Source of the DNA: Pseudescherichia sp031998825
Lineage (GTDB): Bacteria; Pseudomonadota; Gammaproteobacteria; Enterobacterales; Enterobacteriaceae
Reading direction: 5' to 3'
Assembly (NCBI RefSeq): GCF_031998825.1
Contig: NZ_DAMACX010000014.1
Coordinates: 1-64,000, forward strand
Length of the DNA stretch: 64,000 nucleotides
Position numbers and translations under genes: made by a program. Below the pieces are notes generated by a model, which saw only the letters and a list, made by a program, of their open reading frames with translations, made no database searches and was not told the DNA's origin. Positions 16,168-25,920 of this stretch are shown here, in pieces (the first letter of the stretch is position 1; each line of letters opens with the position of its first letter).

Positions 16168-16962
16168 TTATACAATATCGTCCACGACACCGCCGTCAAC
16201 GCGCAGGGCCGCGCCGGAGGTCGCTGAGGCCTGGGTTGAGCAGACGTAGACCACCATATTAGCGACCTCATCCACCGTGGCGGCACGCTGGATCACCGAG
16301 GTAGGGCGGTTGGCTTTGACAAACTCGGCCGCTACCGTCTCCAGCGACTTGCCGGTTTTGTCTATCTCGCTCTGCATCATGGCGGCAAAGCCGTCGGAGA
16401 GGGTCGGACCTGGCAGCACGCTGTTGACCGTCACGCCGCTACCCGCCACATATTTTGCCAGCCCGCGGGCCAGTGAGAGCTGTGCCGTTTTGGTCACGCC
16501 GTAGTGGATCATATCTGCCGGGATATTAAGAGCCGATTCAGAAGAGATAAAGACCACCCGGCCCCAACCCTTCTTCACCATACCCGGCAGCAGGGCGCGG
16601 GCCAGGCGAACGCCGGACATGACGTTAGTCTGCCAGTATTTATCCCAGGTAGCGTCGTCGGTGGCGTTAAAGTCGGACGGGCCATAGATGCCCGCATTGT
16701 TGACCAGAATATCTACGGACGATGCGGTTTTCAGTACCGATTCAACGCCCTCGGCGGTGCTGAGATCGGCGATGGTGGCACGTACTTCAACGCCAGGCAC
16801 CGCCTGCTGTAGCTGCTGAATGCCCTGGTTGACGCTCTCCTGGCTGCGACCGTTGAGGATCACTTCCGCGCCGCTCTCCGCCAGACCGCGTGCAATCGCC
16901 AAACCAATCCCGCCGGTAGAGGCCGTCACCAGCGCAACTTTTCCCGTCAAATCAATCTTCAT
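16168..16962 (-). CDS. Short-chain dehydrogenase/reductase (SDR)
   Basis: 264 residues. Classical SDR motifs: TASTGGIGLA (cofactor-binding loop), NNAG, the catalytic Ser in FISSES, Y-x3-K in YGVTK, and PGPTLSDG after the active site. An Arg in NGRSQ after the second strand suggests NADP preference. Cytosolic; substrate unknown. Same strand as the hydrolase gene 20 bases downstream and probably co-transcribed with it. Confidence 0.88.
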   Translation of the reverse strand: MKIDLTGKVALVTASTGGIGLAIARGLAESGAEVILNGRSQESVNQGIQQLQQAVPGVEVRATIADLSTAEGVESVLKTASSVDILVNNAGIYGPSDFNATDDATWDKYWQTNVMSGVRLARALLPGMVKKGWGRVVFISSESALNIPADMIHYGVTKTAQLSLARGLAKYVAGSGVTVNSVLPGPTLSDGFAAMMQSEIDKTGKSLETVAAEFVKANRPTSVIQRAATVDEVANMVVYVCSTQASATSGAALRVDGGVVDDIV

Positions 16963-17021
16963 TGTTTGCTCCCGTAGATGTCATGGTCAAACCATTAAGC
17001 GTAGCAGCTGCCGGATATGCG

Positions 17022-18083
17022 CTACCCCGGCAGCCGGCTTTTCGGTCGTCCTGGCCCAAGCAGGATGGCCAGCTTGCTGCCGCCTTTGGTGGTCTCCATC
17101 CAGATTTTGCACACGCTGGTGAGCGGTACCGAGAGCAGCATGCCCACCGGCCCCAGCAACCACCCCCAGACCAGCAGCGAGAGGAACACCACCAGCGTTG
17201 ACATCCCCAGCCGGTGGCCCATCATCCGTGGCTCAAGGATGTTGCCCAGCACCATATGCACCACCAGGAAGAGTGCGCCGACCATCACAAACTCATAGAA
17301 GCCGTTGAACAGCAGCGCCTGAATCATCGGCGGGATCGCTGAAAGCACGGAGCCGATGTTGGGCACATAGTTCAGCAGGAACGCCAGCACACCCCACATC
17401 AGGGCGAACTGGACATTAAGCAGCATCAGCCCCAGCCAGATAATCACCCCGGTCCACAGGCTGATAAGCGTCTTGAGCGCCAGATAGTGCGACACCCCTT
17501 TTAACGCCCGATGCAGGCCTGCGATGTGGATCTGTGGATTATTCAACGCAAAACGCAGCTTGTAAGGTACGTGGCGCACCTCAAACAGCATAAACACCAC
17601 CGTCATCACCAGCAGGACGATGCTGGCCATCGCGTTGGAGAGCTGCGCCATCAGCGTAGTAGCGAAGGTCATCATCTTGTCGGAGTCCATGCGTTGCAAC
17701 ATACGCTCCGGCGAGATATGCAGGTTCAAAAAAGGCAGCGCCTGCTGTAGGGCGACAATTTTTCGCGTTAGCTCCCGGTTATATTTGGGTAGCAGATTAA
17801 TAAAATCGGTTGTCGAGGCGGCGAGCACGCCAAACAGAGCGGTAAGCACGATCAGCATCACCACTACGACAATCGTAATGGCGATAGGGCGCTTAATACC
17901 GCGGCGTAAAAACCAGGTGACCAGAGGATTAAGGACGATGGCAAAGAAGAGCGCCAGCAGAAGCTGGACAATAATATCCGCCGCCGCATGGATGCCCGCC
18001 AGAATAATGACCAGCGCGGCCAGTTTGACAAGAATGTGCAGTCCTGCCTTATCACCGGATTTTTCAGGCAATACGTTGAGCAT
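17022..18083 (-). CDS. yhhT: AI-2E/PerM-family membrane protein YhhT
   Basis: 353 residues, about eight hydrophobic segments, and the family segments LNYVPNIGSVLSAIPP and LEPRMMGHRLGMSTLVVFLSLLVWGWLLGP near the C-terminus. Length and sequence agree with E. coli YhhT (349). The family includes the autoinducer-2 exporter TqsA, but transport by YhhT itself is unproven. Divergent from yhhS as in E. coli. In E. coli acpT and the nik genes lie beyond it; here an SDR gene lies there instead. Confidence 0.93.
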   Translation of the reverse strand: MLNVLPEKSGDKAGLHILVKLAALVIILAGIHAAADIIVQLLLALFFAIVLNPLVTWFLRRGIKRPIAITIVVVVMLIVLTALFGVLAASTTDFINLLPKYNRELTRKIVALQQALPFLNLHISPERMLQRMDSDKMMTFATTLMAQLSNAMASIVLLVMTVVFMLFEVRHVPYKLRFALNNPQIHIAGLHRALKGVSHYLALKTLISLWTGVIIWLGLMLLNVQFALMWGVLAFLLNYVPNIGSVLSAIPPMIQALLFNGFYEFVMVGALFLVVHMVLGNILEPRMMGHRLGMSTLVVFLSLLVWGWLLGPVGMLLSVPLTSVCKIWMETTKGGSKLAILLGPGRPKSRLPG

Positions 18084-18238
18084 GTTGAATTCCTTTTATC
18101 GGTATGCTTGTTAAGTGTAGTGCCTTGTCCGGGCTTCGCTTAAGGCCGATAATCTTATTGTTAATGCTGATTTTCACGCCTCATCGTGTTAATAGTGAAA
18201 CACTCCTGTAAAGAACCGTTGTAGAACTGGTGAGCTTC

Positions 18239-19447
18239 ATGCCTGAACCCGTCGCCGACCCGGCGCTAAGTGGGCTGCGCCTTAACCTGCGCATCGTCTC
18301 CGTAGTGATATTTAACTTCGCAAGTTACCTCACAATTGGTCTGCCACTGGCTGTGCTGCCGGGCTACGTCCACGACGTCATGGGCTATAGCGCCTTCTGG
18401 GCGGGGCTGGTGATCAGCCTGCAATATTTCGCCACGCTCCTGAGCCGCCCCCATGCCGGGCGCTATGCCGATGTGTTAGGGCCGAAAAAAATCGTGCTCT
18501 TTGGCCTGTGCGGCTGCTTTCTCAGCGGCGTCGGCTACCTGCTGGCGAGCCTTGGCAGTGGCTGGCCTGGCGTCTGCCTTGTTCTACTTTGCGTAGGCAG
18601 GGTGATCCTCGGCATCGGCCAGAGCTTCGCCGGCACCGGCTCGACGCTGTGGGGCGTGGGTACGGTAGGGTCGCTGCACATCGGCAAGGTGATCTCGTGG
18701 AATGGCATCGCCTCCTACGGCGCAATGGCGCTCGGCGCGCCGCTGGGCGTGCTCTGCTTTCACTATGTTGGCCTGACCGGCCTGGCGCTGACTATTATGG
18801 CCGTGGCGCTGGTAGCGTTTCTCTTTGCCCTGACCCGCCCAACGGTAAAGGTGAAAAAAGGCAAGCCGCTGCCGTTTCGTGACGTGTTGGGGCGCGTCTG
18901 GCTCTACGGGATGGCGCTGGCGCTCGGCTCCGCCGGGTTTGGCGTCATCGCCACCTTTATTACCCTCTTCTATGATGCCAAAGGCTGGGATGGCGCGGCC
19001 TTCGCTCTGACCCTCTTTAGCTGCGCCTTTATCGGCACGCGGCTCCTCTTCCCTAACGGCATCAGCCGGTTAGGCGGTCTGAACGTGGCGCTGATCTGCT
19101 TCGCTGTTGAAGCGCTGGGATTGATCCTTACCGGCTTCGCCTATGCCCCGTGGATGGCGAAAGTGGGCGTGCTGCTGGCGGGAGCGGGCTTCTCGCTGGT
19201 CTTCCCGGCGCTCGGTGTCGTGGCGGTCAAAGCGGTGCCGCAGCAGAACCAGGGGGCGGCGCTGGCAACCTATACGGTGTTTATGGATCTGGCCCTCGGC
19301 GTAACCGGACCGGCGGCAGGGCTGCTGATGGCGTGGATGGGCGTCTCGTCAATCTACATCGCGGCGGCGGGGCTGGTGGCGGTAGCGTTGCTGCTGACGA
19401 TGAAGTTAAAAAAACGGCCTCCGCTGGAGACCGTTTCAGAGGTGTAA
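18239..19447 (+). CDS. yhhS: MFS transporter YhhS
   Basis: 402 residues, 12 hydrophobic segments, and the MFS loop SRPHAGRYADVLGPKK after the second helix. Matches E. coli YhhS along its length, which decides ATG 18239 (MPEPVADP); a GTG at 18230 would add three residues. E. coli YhhS has been linked to arabinose efflux and glyphosate tolerance. It is convergent with dcrB, with only 10 bases between the stops. Confidence 0.93.
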   Translation: MPEPVADPALSGLRLNLRIVSVVIFNFASYLTIGLPLAVLPGYVHDVMGYSAFWAGLVISLQYFATLLSRPHAGRYADVLGPKKIVLFGLCGCFLSGVGYLLASLGSGWPGVCLVLLCVGRVILGIGQSFAGTGSTLWGVGTVGSLHIGKVISWNGIASYGAMALGAPLGVLCFHYVGLTGLALTIMAVALVAFLFALTRPTVKVKKGKPLPFRDVLGRVWLYGMALALGSAGFGVIATFITLFYDAKGWDGAAFALTLFSCAFIGTRLLFPNGISRLGGLNVALICFAVEALGLILTGFAYAPWMAKVGVLLAGAGFSLVFPALGVVAVKAVPQQNQGAALATYTVFMDLALGVTGPAAGLLMAWMGVSSIYIAAAGLVAVALLLTMKLKKRPPLETVSEV

Positions 19448-19457
19448 GATGTGACGA

Positions 19458-20015
19458 TCAGTTAATCACGATGGTGTTAATAATGTTCTCTGCTGCGGTT
19501 TGCGCCTGCTGCTGGTTTTCCGCCGGCAGCGTTACCTGAATGGTCAGCAGTTTATTATCAACTTTGCCCAGCACCACGGAGGACCAGGCGGTCTGGCCTT
19601 TCGCGGAGATGATGCTGTCCAGCTGCTGCAGCGTGTGGCCTTTGACCTCGATGGATTTATTAGTCACAACCTGCAGCTGCGGATCGCGGCTGCGCTGCTG
19701 ATCTTCCAGACGTTTCGCCAGCACCGGCAGCTCTTCATTGGTGTTATCCCCGACGATGACAATCACCGCTTTCTGGCCGGTAGCATCGGAGTAAACGTGC
19801 ATATTGTTCGCCTGGGTACCCAGCTTGCCGCTCTGATCGCTCATGTCAGCAGGCAGGGAGAAGGTCACCTTGCCGTCCAGCAGGGTCACCGGTTGGCCGG
19901 TCGCATTGCTCTCCGGCGCTGCGCCCTGAGCAGGCGTTTTCGTGTCGTTGTTATCACAGGCCGCCAGCCCTAACACCAGCAGGCCAATCCCGACGTACTT
20001 AACCAGATTGCGCAT
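19458..20015 (-). CDS. dcrB: Lipoprotein DcrB
   Basis: 185 residues from ATG 20015 (AAGGAAG upstream), the same length as E. coli DcrB. A short signal ends in the lipobox LAAC, so this is a lipid-anchored envelope protein. In E. coli it is needed for entry of phages C1 and C6 and interacts genetically with lipoprotein maturation. Located beside yhhQ as in E. coli. Confidence 0.94.
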   Translation of the reverse strand: MRNLVKYVGIGLLVLGLAACDNNDTKTPAQGAAPESNATGQPVTLLDGKVTFSLPADMSDQSGKLGTQANNMHVYSDATGQKAVIVIVGDNTNEELPVLAKRLEDQQRSRDPQLQVVTNKSIEVKGHTLQQLDSIISAKGQTAWSSVVLGKVDNKLLTIQVTLPAENQQQAQTAAENIINTIVIN

Positions 20016-20087
20016 TGACTTCTTCCTTTCGATAAACGGCCAAAACGGCTCATAGGCCCATCTTATCACAAGTTAAGAAGCGTACCT

Positions 20088-20753
20088 TTAACTGACCGGT
20101 AACGCGGTAATTTCAGATTTATCTGCCAGTCTTTTCAGGCACATATTGAGCAACACGCCATACATCGGCAGGAAGAAAAGAATGCTGATAAGCACCTTAA
20201 AGCTGTAGTCCACCAGCGCGATTTCGGTCCAGTGCTGGGCCATAAACGCGTCCGGGCTACGCCAGAAGGCGATAAAGAAGAAGGCGACGGTATCGCTGGC
20301 GTTACCGAATACGGTAGAGACGGTTGGTGCGAGCCACCAGCGACGATTCTGACGCAGGCGGTTAAAAACGCGCACGTCGAGGATTTGCCCCAGGGTGTAG
20401 GCCATAAAGCTGGCGGCAGCGATGCGGGCAACGAACAGGTTAAAGTGTGCCAGCGCGCCAAAGCCCTGCCAGCTGCCCATATAAAACAGCGACGAGACGA
20501 TATAGGAGATAATCAGAGCCGGAAGCATTACCGCAAAAATGATCCGTCGGGCGAGCGGTGCGCCAAAAATACGCACGGTCAGGTCGGTGGCGAGGAAGAT
20601 AAACGGAAAGCTAAACGCGCCCCAGGTGGTATGGAAACCAAACACTGAGATCGGCAGCTGCACCAGATAGTTGCTGGAGGTGATCACCAGCAGGTGAAAA
20701 AGCGATAGCCAGAACAGCGCCTTGGTGCGCTGCGATTGCGAAAACTGCGTCAT
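20088..20753 (-). CDS. yhhQ: Queuosine precursor transporter YhhQ
   Basis: 221 residues, same length as E. coli YhhQ. Six or so membrane segments and the family block GAFSFPFIFLATDLTVRIFG. Inner-membrane importer of preQ0/preQ1 used for tRNA queuosine modification. Gene order dcrB-yhhQ-tusA is conserved. Confidence 0.94.
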   Translation of the reverse strand: MTQFSQSQRTKALFWLSLFHLLVITSSNYLVQLPISVFGFHTTWGAFSFPFIFLATDLTVRIFGAPLARRIIFAVMLPALIISYIVSSLFYMGSWQGFGALAHFNLFVARIAAASFMAYTLGQILDVRVFNRLRQNRRWWLAPTVSTVFGNASDTVAFFFIAFWRSPDAFMAQHWTEIALVDYSFKVLISILFFLPMYGVLLNMCLKRLADKSEITALPVS

Positions 20754-20920
20754 ATTGTGACCTTTTTGTGAGTTGGGGTGAGGGAACCCAATAAAATCCG
20801 CCGCATCATACTGCTTTTACTACGCTTTGCAATGGTTAAAATGCACGCAATCGTTAACATGGTTTGCTTTGCGATAATCGCGGCGTAAACTACAGCGGTT
20901 TTCGACTGAATGAGCTAAAA

Positions 20921-21166
20921 ATGACCGATCTCTTCTCTACGCCAGACCACACTCTTGACGCTAAAGGGCTGCGCTGCCCGGAACCTGTAATGATGGTGCG
21001 CAAAACCGTGCGTACGATGCAAGCTGGCGAAACGCTGCTGATTATCGCCGACGATCCCGCCACTACGCGCGATATTCCCGGCTTTTGCCGCTTTATGGAG
21101 CACGAGCTGGTGGCCCAGCAGGTTGAAGCGCTGCCCTACCGCTATCTGCTACGTAAAGGGCAGTAA
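20921..21166 (+). CDS. tusA: Sulfur carrier protein TusA
   Basis: 81 residues from ATG 20921, matching E. coli TusA (81). The motif GLRCPEPVMMVRK holds the single catalytic Cys that takes persulfide from IscS and passes it to TusBCD for tRNA 2-thiouridine formation. Upstream in-frame codons are not used in E. coli. In E. coli zntA is next; here 7.7 kb of sugar and TRAP genes intervenes. Confidence 0.95.
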   Translation: MTDLFSTPDHTLDAKGLRCPEPVMMVRKTVRTMQAGETLLIIADDPATTRDIPGFCRFMEHELVAQQVEALPYRYLLRKGQ

Positions 21167-21168
21167 TG

Positions 21169-21253
21169 ACGCCCGGTGGCGCTACGCCTACCGGGCCTAC
21201 AGATCGCAATGAACCCATTGTAGGCCGGGCAAACGCAGTGCCGCCCGGCGTTT
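21169..21253. repeat. REP-like repeat pair after tusA
   Basis: Two oppositely oriented units (CGCCCGGTGGCG and GCCGCCCGGCG tails with CCGGGCCTACA / TGTAGGCCGGGC cores) fill the space between the convergent tusA and beta-galactosidase genes. Confidence 0.85.
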
Positions 21254-21256
21254 AGT

Positions 21257-23311
21257 TTACTCCGCCAGAAAGACCTCGACGCCAAAGGCGGGCAGCGCGT
21301 ACCGCTGATCCTGCCGCTCACCGGTATTTAGCAGCGCCTCAAGCGGCCCCGCCTCCTGGGTCAGATCGAGCGTCACGGCACAATCGCTAAAGTTCTGTAC
21401 AAAGATATACCGCTTGCCATCCTGCTCTCTGACGGTGGCTACCATCCCGGACGGCAGACGCAGGGTCGTGCAGGCAGACAGCCCGTGCCGGTCTGCGATC
21501 TGCTGGTAGAAGTCCGTCAGAAAATCGCTTCCGGTTCTGGCCGCCACGTAGTATGCCTCGCCTTTACCATAGCGGTTGCGGGTGACGGCTGGCCTGCCCT
21601 GGTAGAAATCCTGCTGATAAACGCCCAGCACCTCCGCCCCTTCGGTATGGATCAGATCGCACAGTTCAAGGCAGGTGTAGTCGCGGGTCGCTTTATCCCA
21701 CGATGCCGCCGTCATCTGGATCTGGTTCGTTTCACCGTCGTACAGGCTGTCGATCTCTTCTGACCAGATGCCTAAAACGTCCCGCAGCGGACCAGGAAAG
21801 CCGGTGGTGTAACAGAGATCGTCCTCGTTAACGATCCCTGACCAGTAAGTGGCAATAAAAATGCCGCCTGCGGCAACGAACTGGTTCACTCGGTCGGCAA
21901 ACGCCTCGTTTACCATATAGAGCATGGGGGCAACAACGACACGGTACCGGCTAATGTCGACGCGCTGGGAGACGATATCGACCTGAATGTTTTGCTGCCA
22001 TAGCGCCTGGTAGTGCTTATGCACGGTCTCTTCGAATTTGATGCCGCAGTTGCGTGGCCCTGCCGAATCGTTCACCGCCCAGCGGTTATCCCAGTCGTAA
22101 ACAATCGCCACCTCGGCCCGATAATCGCTCCCTGCTGCATCGGCCAGCTTCTCAAGCGCAGTGCCAACCTGTTTGACATCCTGCCCTACCCGCGTGTTGA
22201 GGTGTCCAACATGATCGACCACCGCACCGTGCAGCTTCTCGCTGGAGCCGCGGCTTTTACGCCACTGAAAATACTGCACCGAGCCGGAACCATGCGCCAC
22301 CGCCTGCAGGGCCGAAAGCAGATGCATCCCCGGTTTTTTCAGCTTGCTGATCGGCTGCCAGTTGGTAGTGCCCGGCGTTGACTCCATCAGCAAAAACGGC
22401 AGGCCGGGCTTCAGGCTTCTCATCAGGTCAAATGTAAACGCGGTGTAAGAGGCGAGCGCCTGCTGATCCCGGGTCTGATGCCACTCCGGGTAGCTATCCC
22501 AGGAGACAAAATCGATCTCCTGCGCCAGGCGCCAGTAATCGTAATCATAAAACGCGCCGTGAAAATTCGTTGTCGCCGGTAGCGCCGGGTTAAAGGGTTT
22601 TACGGCCTCTATCTCATGGCGGCAGAAGAGCGCCACCTGCTCAGTGACGAAGCGCCGCCAGTCAAGATTCAGGGCATGAACCGACTGCTCCCCCAGCGGC
22701 CCCGGGGAGTGGATCTGGCTCCAGCTGGTATATTCGTGGCTCCAGAAGGTGCTCCACCAGCGCTGGTTCAGGTTCTCCAGGCTCTGATATTTCTCCTTCA
22801 GCCAGCCACGAAAGTTTTCCTGGCAGATCTCGCAGTGGCACTCCCCACCATATTCATTGGAGATATGCCAGGCCAGCACCGCCGGATGATTGGCATAGCG
22901 TCTGGCCAGCTGCGCGTTTATCTTTCCCGTCAGGCGGAGATAGGCGGGGGAGGAGTAGCAGTGATTATGCCGCTCGCCGTGCAGATTCCGGGTGCGATCG
23001 CTGTTGGTTCTTAACACCTCTGGATATTTTTCTGACACCCACGCTGGCCTTGCTCCGCTGGGGGTCGCCAGAAAAACAGAGATGCCGTTGGCATAAAGCT
23101 TATCGAGCACGTTATCCAGCCAACCAAACTGGTAGTGCCCCTCTTCAGGCTCCAGGCTTGACCAGCTGAATATGCCGACCGACATGACGTTGCACCGGGC
23201 CTCTTTCATCATCGCAATGTCCTGCTCGATAATGCCTGGCTGATGCAACCACTGATCGGGGTTGTAATCGGCACCGTGTAAAAAACCCAGCGTTGGGAAT
23301 AAGTTGCGCAT
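21257..23311 (-). CDS. GH42 beta-galactosidase
   Basis: 684 residues, intracellular (no signal peptide). GH42 landmarks: GADYNPDQW at the start, the acid/base Glu about 153 in SNEYGGECHC (also showing part of the family's Zn-type cysteines), and the nucleophile Glu about 310 in LLMESTPG. The trimerisation and C-terminal beta domains follow. Hydrolyses terminal beta-galactosides, often from galactooligosaccharides or galactans. It sits 11 bases after the LacY-type symporter gene in one operon facing a LacI-type regulator, so it probably acts on the imported sugar. Confidence 0.93.
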   Translation of the reverse strand: MRNLFPTLGFLHGADYNPDQWLHQPGIIEQDIAMMKEARCNVMSVGIFSWSSLEPEEGHYQFGWLDNVLDKLYANGISVFLATPSGARPAWVSEKYPEVLRTNSDRTRNLHGERHNHCYSSPAYLRLTGKINAQLARRYANHPAVLAWHISNEYGGECHCEICQENFRGWLKEKYQSLENLNQRWWSTFWSHEYTSWSQIHSPGPLGEQSVHALNLDWRRFVTEQVALFCRHEIEAVKPFNPALPATTNFHGAFYDYDYWRLAQEIDFVSWDSYPEWHQTRDQQALASYTAFTFDLMRSLKPGLPFLLMESTPGTTNWQPISKLKKPGMHLLSALQAVAHGSGSVQYFQWRKSRGSSEKLHGAVVDHVGHLNTRVGQDVKQVGTALEKLADAAGSDYRAEVAIVYDWDNRWAVNDSAGPRNCGIKFEETVHKHYQALWQQNIQVDIVSQRVDISRYRVVVAPMLYMVNEAFADRVNQFVAAGGIFIATYWSGIVNEDDLCYTTGFPGPLRDVLGIWSEEIDSLYDGETNQIQMTAASWDKATRDYTCLELCDLIHTEGAEVLGVYQQDFYQGRPAVTRNRYGKGEAYYVAARTGSDFLTDFYQQIADRHGLSACTTLRLPSGMVATVREQDGKRYIFVQNFSDCAVTLDLTQEAGPLEALLNTGERQDQRYALPAFGVEVFLAE

Positions 23312-23322
23312 GACCGCCTCCG

Positions 23323-24555
23323 TTAAGCTAAAGACTCTCTCTCCTGAGAAAGATTGATGGCCTGGCCTTTCCGGTTATGTAAAGAGAACACGGAGAAGAG
23401 CGTGAACAGGCCTGAAATGATGCCAAGAATGATGTAGGCGTTGGCGAAGCCAATGGTGTCGTACAGATAGCCGACAGCGGGTGAGTAGACCGTAGTGGCG
23501 ATGGACGCGGCAAACAGCACCAGCAGATAGATAGTCGATGAGAGCTTGTGATCGAAATTCTGCGCAATAAACTTAAATACGGCGATGAGAATGAGCGGCT
23601 TCTCGATGGCGTGCATCATTTTTACCGTGGCAATCCATACCGGGCCGAGAGGTACGGCAGAGCCAAGAATACGTACCGACATAATCGTCCCGGCAATCAC
23701 CAGCGCCCATTTTGCTCCTACGCGGTTTACAAACCACGGCATCAGCCCCAAAAACAGCGTTTCAAAACAGACCTGCACCGAGGCGAGGGTGCCGTACCAC
23801 TTATTCCCGACGTCCACGCTGGAGAATTGCAGGGAAAAGTACTGGGCGAACTGCTGGTCATAGGTATCGTAGATTTGCGTGACGAACAGCGTGAAGATAA
23901 TCAGCATCCAGAACTGACGATTTTTTGCCAGCTCGAAGACATGTCCCGCCTTCAGGGAGGAGGTCATCTTCTCCTCTTCAACCGTGACCTCTATTTTGGT
24001 CAGCATAAAGCAGACGGCGGCTAAGACGATAGCCGCGCTGGCCAGCCAGAAAGAGAGGTTAGGGTTATCGTTGATATTGCGACCCACAATATAGGCCGCC
24101 GCGGCCCAGCCCAGCGATCCCCACATTCTGACCCGGCCATATTCAAAGGCGTAGCGGCGGGAGATTTTATCAATATAAGAGTCGATAACGCCGCAGCCCG
24201 AGTTAAAGATAATCCCCAGATAGATACCGCCGAGAATCGCCCCCAACCAGAAGGTGCTCACCAGCAGCGGAGCATAGACGTAAATAAAGAATGGCCCAAT
24301 TGGCAACAACAGGGCAACGATCAGGAAAATAAGCGATTTTTTGGTGCCAAATTTGTCAGAAATATAACCAAAGAACGGCTGCATCGTTAGGGCAATAAAG
24401 GCGTTGATGGCATAGAGCCAACCGGTTTTTGTTGCGCTAATGCCTAAGTGTTGAGTGGTCCAGATAACAAAAAAAGCCATCGTTGCCGACCAGGCAAACA
24501 GATAGAGAAAGTCGAAAATACTTAACAGTATGTAGTTCCTTTTGCCGGTAACCAT
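23323..24555 (-). CDS. LacY-family oligosaccharide:H+ symporter
   Basis: 410 residues from ATG 24555 (AGGA upstream; a TTG six codons earlier is less likely). Twelve helices. Residues resemble LacY/RafB: FDFLYLFAWSATMAFFVIWTTQHLGIS at the start, GYISDKFGTKKS in the MFS loop, and YGRVRMWGSLGWA around the conserved Glu/Arg region. Likely imports a galactoside for the GH42 enzyme encoded downstream. The exact sugar is not known. Confidence 0.9.
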   Translation of the reverse strand: MVTGKRNYILLSIFDFLYLFAWSATMAFFVIWTTQHLGISATKTGWLYAINAFIALTMQPFFGYISDKFGTKKSLIFLIVALLLPIGPFFIYVYAPLLVSTFWLGAILGGIYLGIIFNSGCGVIDSYIDKISRRYAFEYGRVRMWGSLGWAAAAYIVGRNINDNPNLSFWLASAAIVLAAVCFMLTKIEVTVEEEKMTSSLKAGHVFELAKNRQFWMLIIFTLFVTQIYDTYDQQFAQYFSLQFSSVDVGNKWYGTLASVQVCFETLFLGLMPWFVNRVGAKWALVIAGTIMSVRILGSAVPLGPVWIATVKMMHAIEKPLILIAVFKFIAQNFDHKLSSTIYLLVLFAASIATTVYSPAVGYLYDTIGFANAYIILGIISGLFTLFSVFSLHNRKGQAINLSQERESLA

Positions 24556-24868
24556 CTCTTTTTTCCTTATCAAGGAACAGAAGTTAGTGCTTCGCCTGGG
24601 CTGCAGCGAATAGCGTTCTTTGGAGAGTGTCTGACTGGAGTGAACGGCCTCGTCAAAAATGTATGACGTTCACATCCATGGTTTACATACAATACCTGAC
24701 AAATCTTTTGCACAACGTTCACCGCTGCGAAATGTAACCGTTATCACATAACAGCCTTTTTTCTTGTGGCGAAAGGTGAACAGGATCGCAAAAAATAGCC
24801 ATGTGAACGTAAGACATTTTGTTATGATAAAGGGGTGCAGTTGAGACGTAGCTGAGAAAGGAAAAAGG
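24556..24868. promoter_or_regulatory. Divergent control region with GTGAAC repeats
   Basis: About 310 bases between the symporter and regulator genes. Five copies of the hexamer GTGAAC occur in both orientations: forward at 24640, 24775 and 24803, and as GTTCAC at 24668-24673 and 24717-24722. The two extended copies ATGTGAACGT (24801-24810 and, inverted, 24666-24675) are identical over 10 bases. They are candidate binding sites for the adjacent LacI-type protein. Part of the region is read as untranslated leader on each side; no gene is seen. Confidence 0.5.
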
Positions 24869-25888
24869 GTGAATAAGAGCAAAAATGCGACCCTGGAAGA
24901 TGTTGCTCGCCATGCGGGTGTCTCTTATCAGACCGTATCCAGAGTATTAAATAAGTCCGTTAATGTTGCCGAAAAGACGCGTATCCGCGTCGAAAAAGCG
25001 ATTGAAGAGCTGCGCTATGTGCCGAACCGTCTCGCCCAACAGCTGGTAGGAAAACATGCACAAACTCTCGGGCTGGTTACTACCTCGCTTGCTCTTCATG
25101 CGCCTTCGCAAATTGCCGCCTCGGTAAAAAAACATGCTCGCGACGCTGGCTATCAGGTTCTTATCTCAATGATCGATGAAAGCGATACCACTGCCATCCA
25201 GCAATCGATTAATGATTTTAAGTCGCAGTTGGTCGACAAAATCATTATCAACGTGCCGCTGGAAAGGGCTGTCGCTGAGGCAGTAGCCCGGCAGAATGAG
25301 GACGTTACCTGCCTGTTTCTCGACGTTGCACCTGATAGCGACGTTTTTCACGTTATCTTCGATCCGACAAACGGTACCCGGGAGAGCGTAAAACAGCTTT
25401 ATGAGTTGGGACACCGGCATATTGCGCTGATGCCTGGCCCACAGCATGCCGTATCGGCCCAGCTGCGTTTAGCCAGCTGGTTGGATAGCCTTAACGAGTG
25501 TGGCCTGACGCCTTGCTCGGTCATTTTCGGCTCATGGGACGCGCCGAGCGGATTTGCTGGCGTGCAGACGCTGCTTACTGAGAAAAAAACGTTTACCGCG
25601 CTGCTGGCAGGTAACGACCAGATGGCACTGGGAGCGCTGAGCGCCTTGCATCAGGCACGGATTGCCGTACCTGAGCAGGTGTCGGTAGTGGGTTACGATG
25701 ACAGCTACGAAAGCGCGTTCTTTATCCCCTCTCTGACCACTGTGCGTCTGGATCTGGATGCCCAGGGGAAAGAGGCGGTAGCAAAGGTGCTGGCAGCGTC
25801 GCCGGGTAAGCTACCGGGGAGCCGCATCCTGCCAGCAGAGTTTGTTTTGCGTAGCTCAACGGCTATTCGGACTACCGTTGTCACATAA
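24869..25888 (+). CDS. LacI-family transcriptional regulator
   Basis: 339 residues starting at GTG 24869 with AAAGGA upstream. The N-terminal helix-turn-helix TLEDVARHAGVSYQTVSRVLN is followed by the hinge helix RYVPNRLAQQLVGK and a periplasmic-binding-type sugar domain. The order of motifs is close to LacI itself. Divergent from the symporter and GH42 genes, so it is presumably their repressor, released by a galactoside. It may also control the TRAP genes downstream through the palindrome at 25921. Confidence 0.92.
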   Translation: MNKSKNATLEDVARHAGVSYQTVSRVLNKSVNVAEKTRIRVEKAIEELRYVPNRLAQQLVGKHAQTLGLVTTSLALHAPSQIAASVKKHARDAGYQVLISMIDESDTTAIQQSINDFKSQLVDKIIINVPLERAVAEAVARQNEDVTCLFLDVAPDSDVFHVIFDPTNGTRESVKQLYELGHRHIALMPGPQHAVSAQLRLASWLDSLNECGLTPCSVIFGSWDAPSGFAGVQTLLTEKKTFTALLAGNDQMALGALSALHQARIAVPEQVSVVGYDDSYESAFFIPSLTTVRLDLDAQGKEAVAKVLAASPGKLPGSRILPAEFVLRSSTAIRTTVVT

Positions 25889-25920
25889 TTGAACCATCGT
25901 TTCACAATCTTATTACTTTT

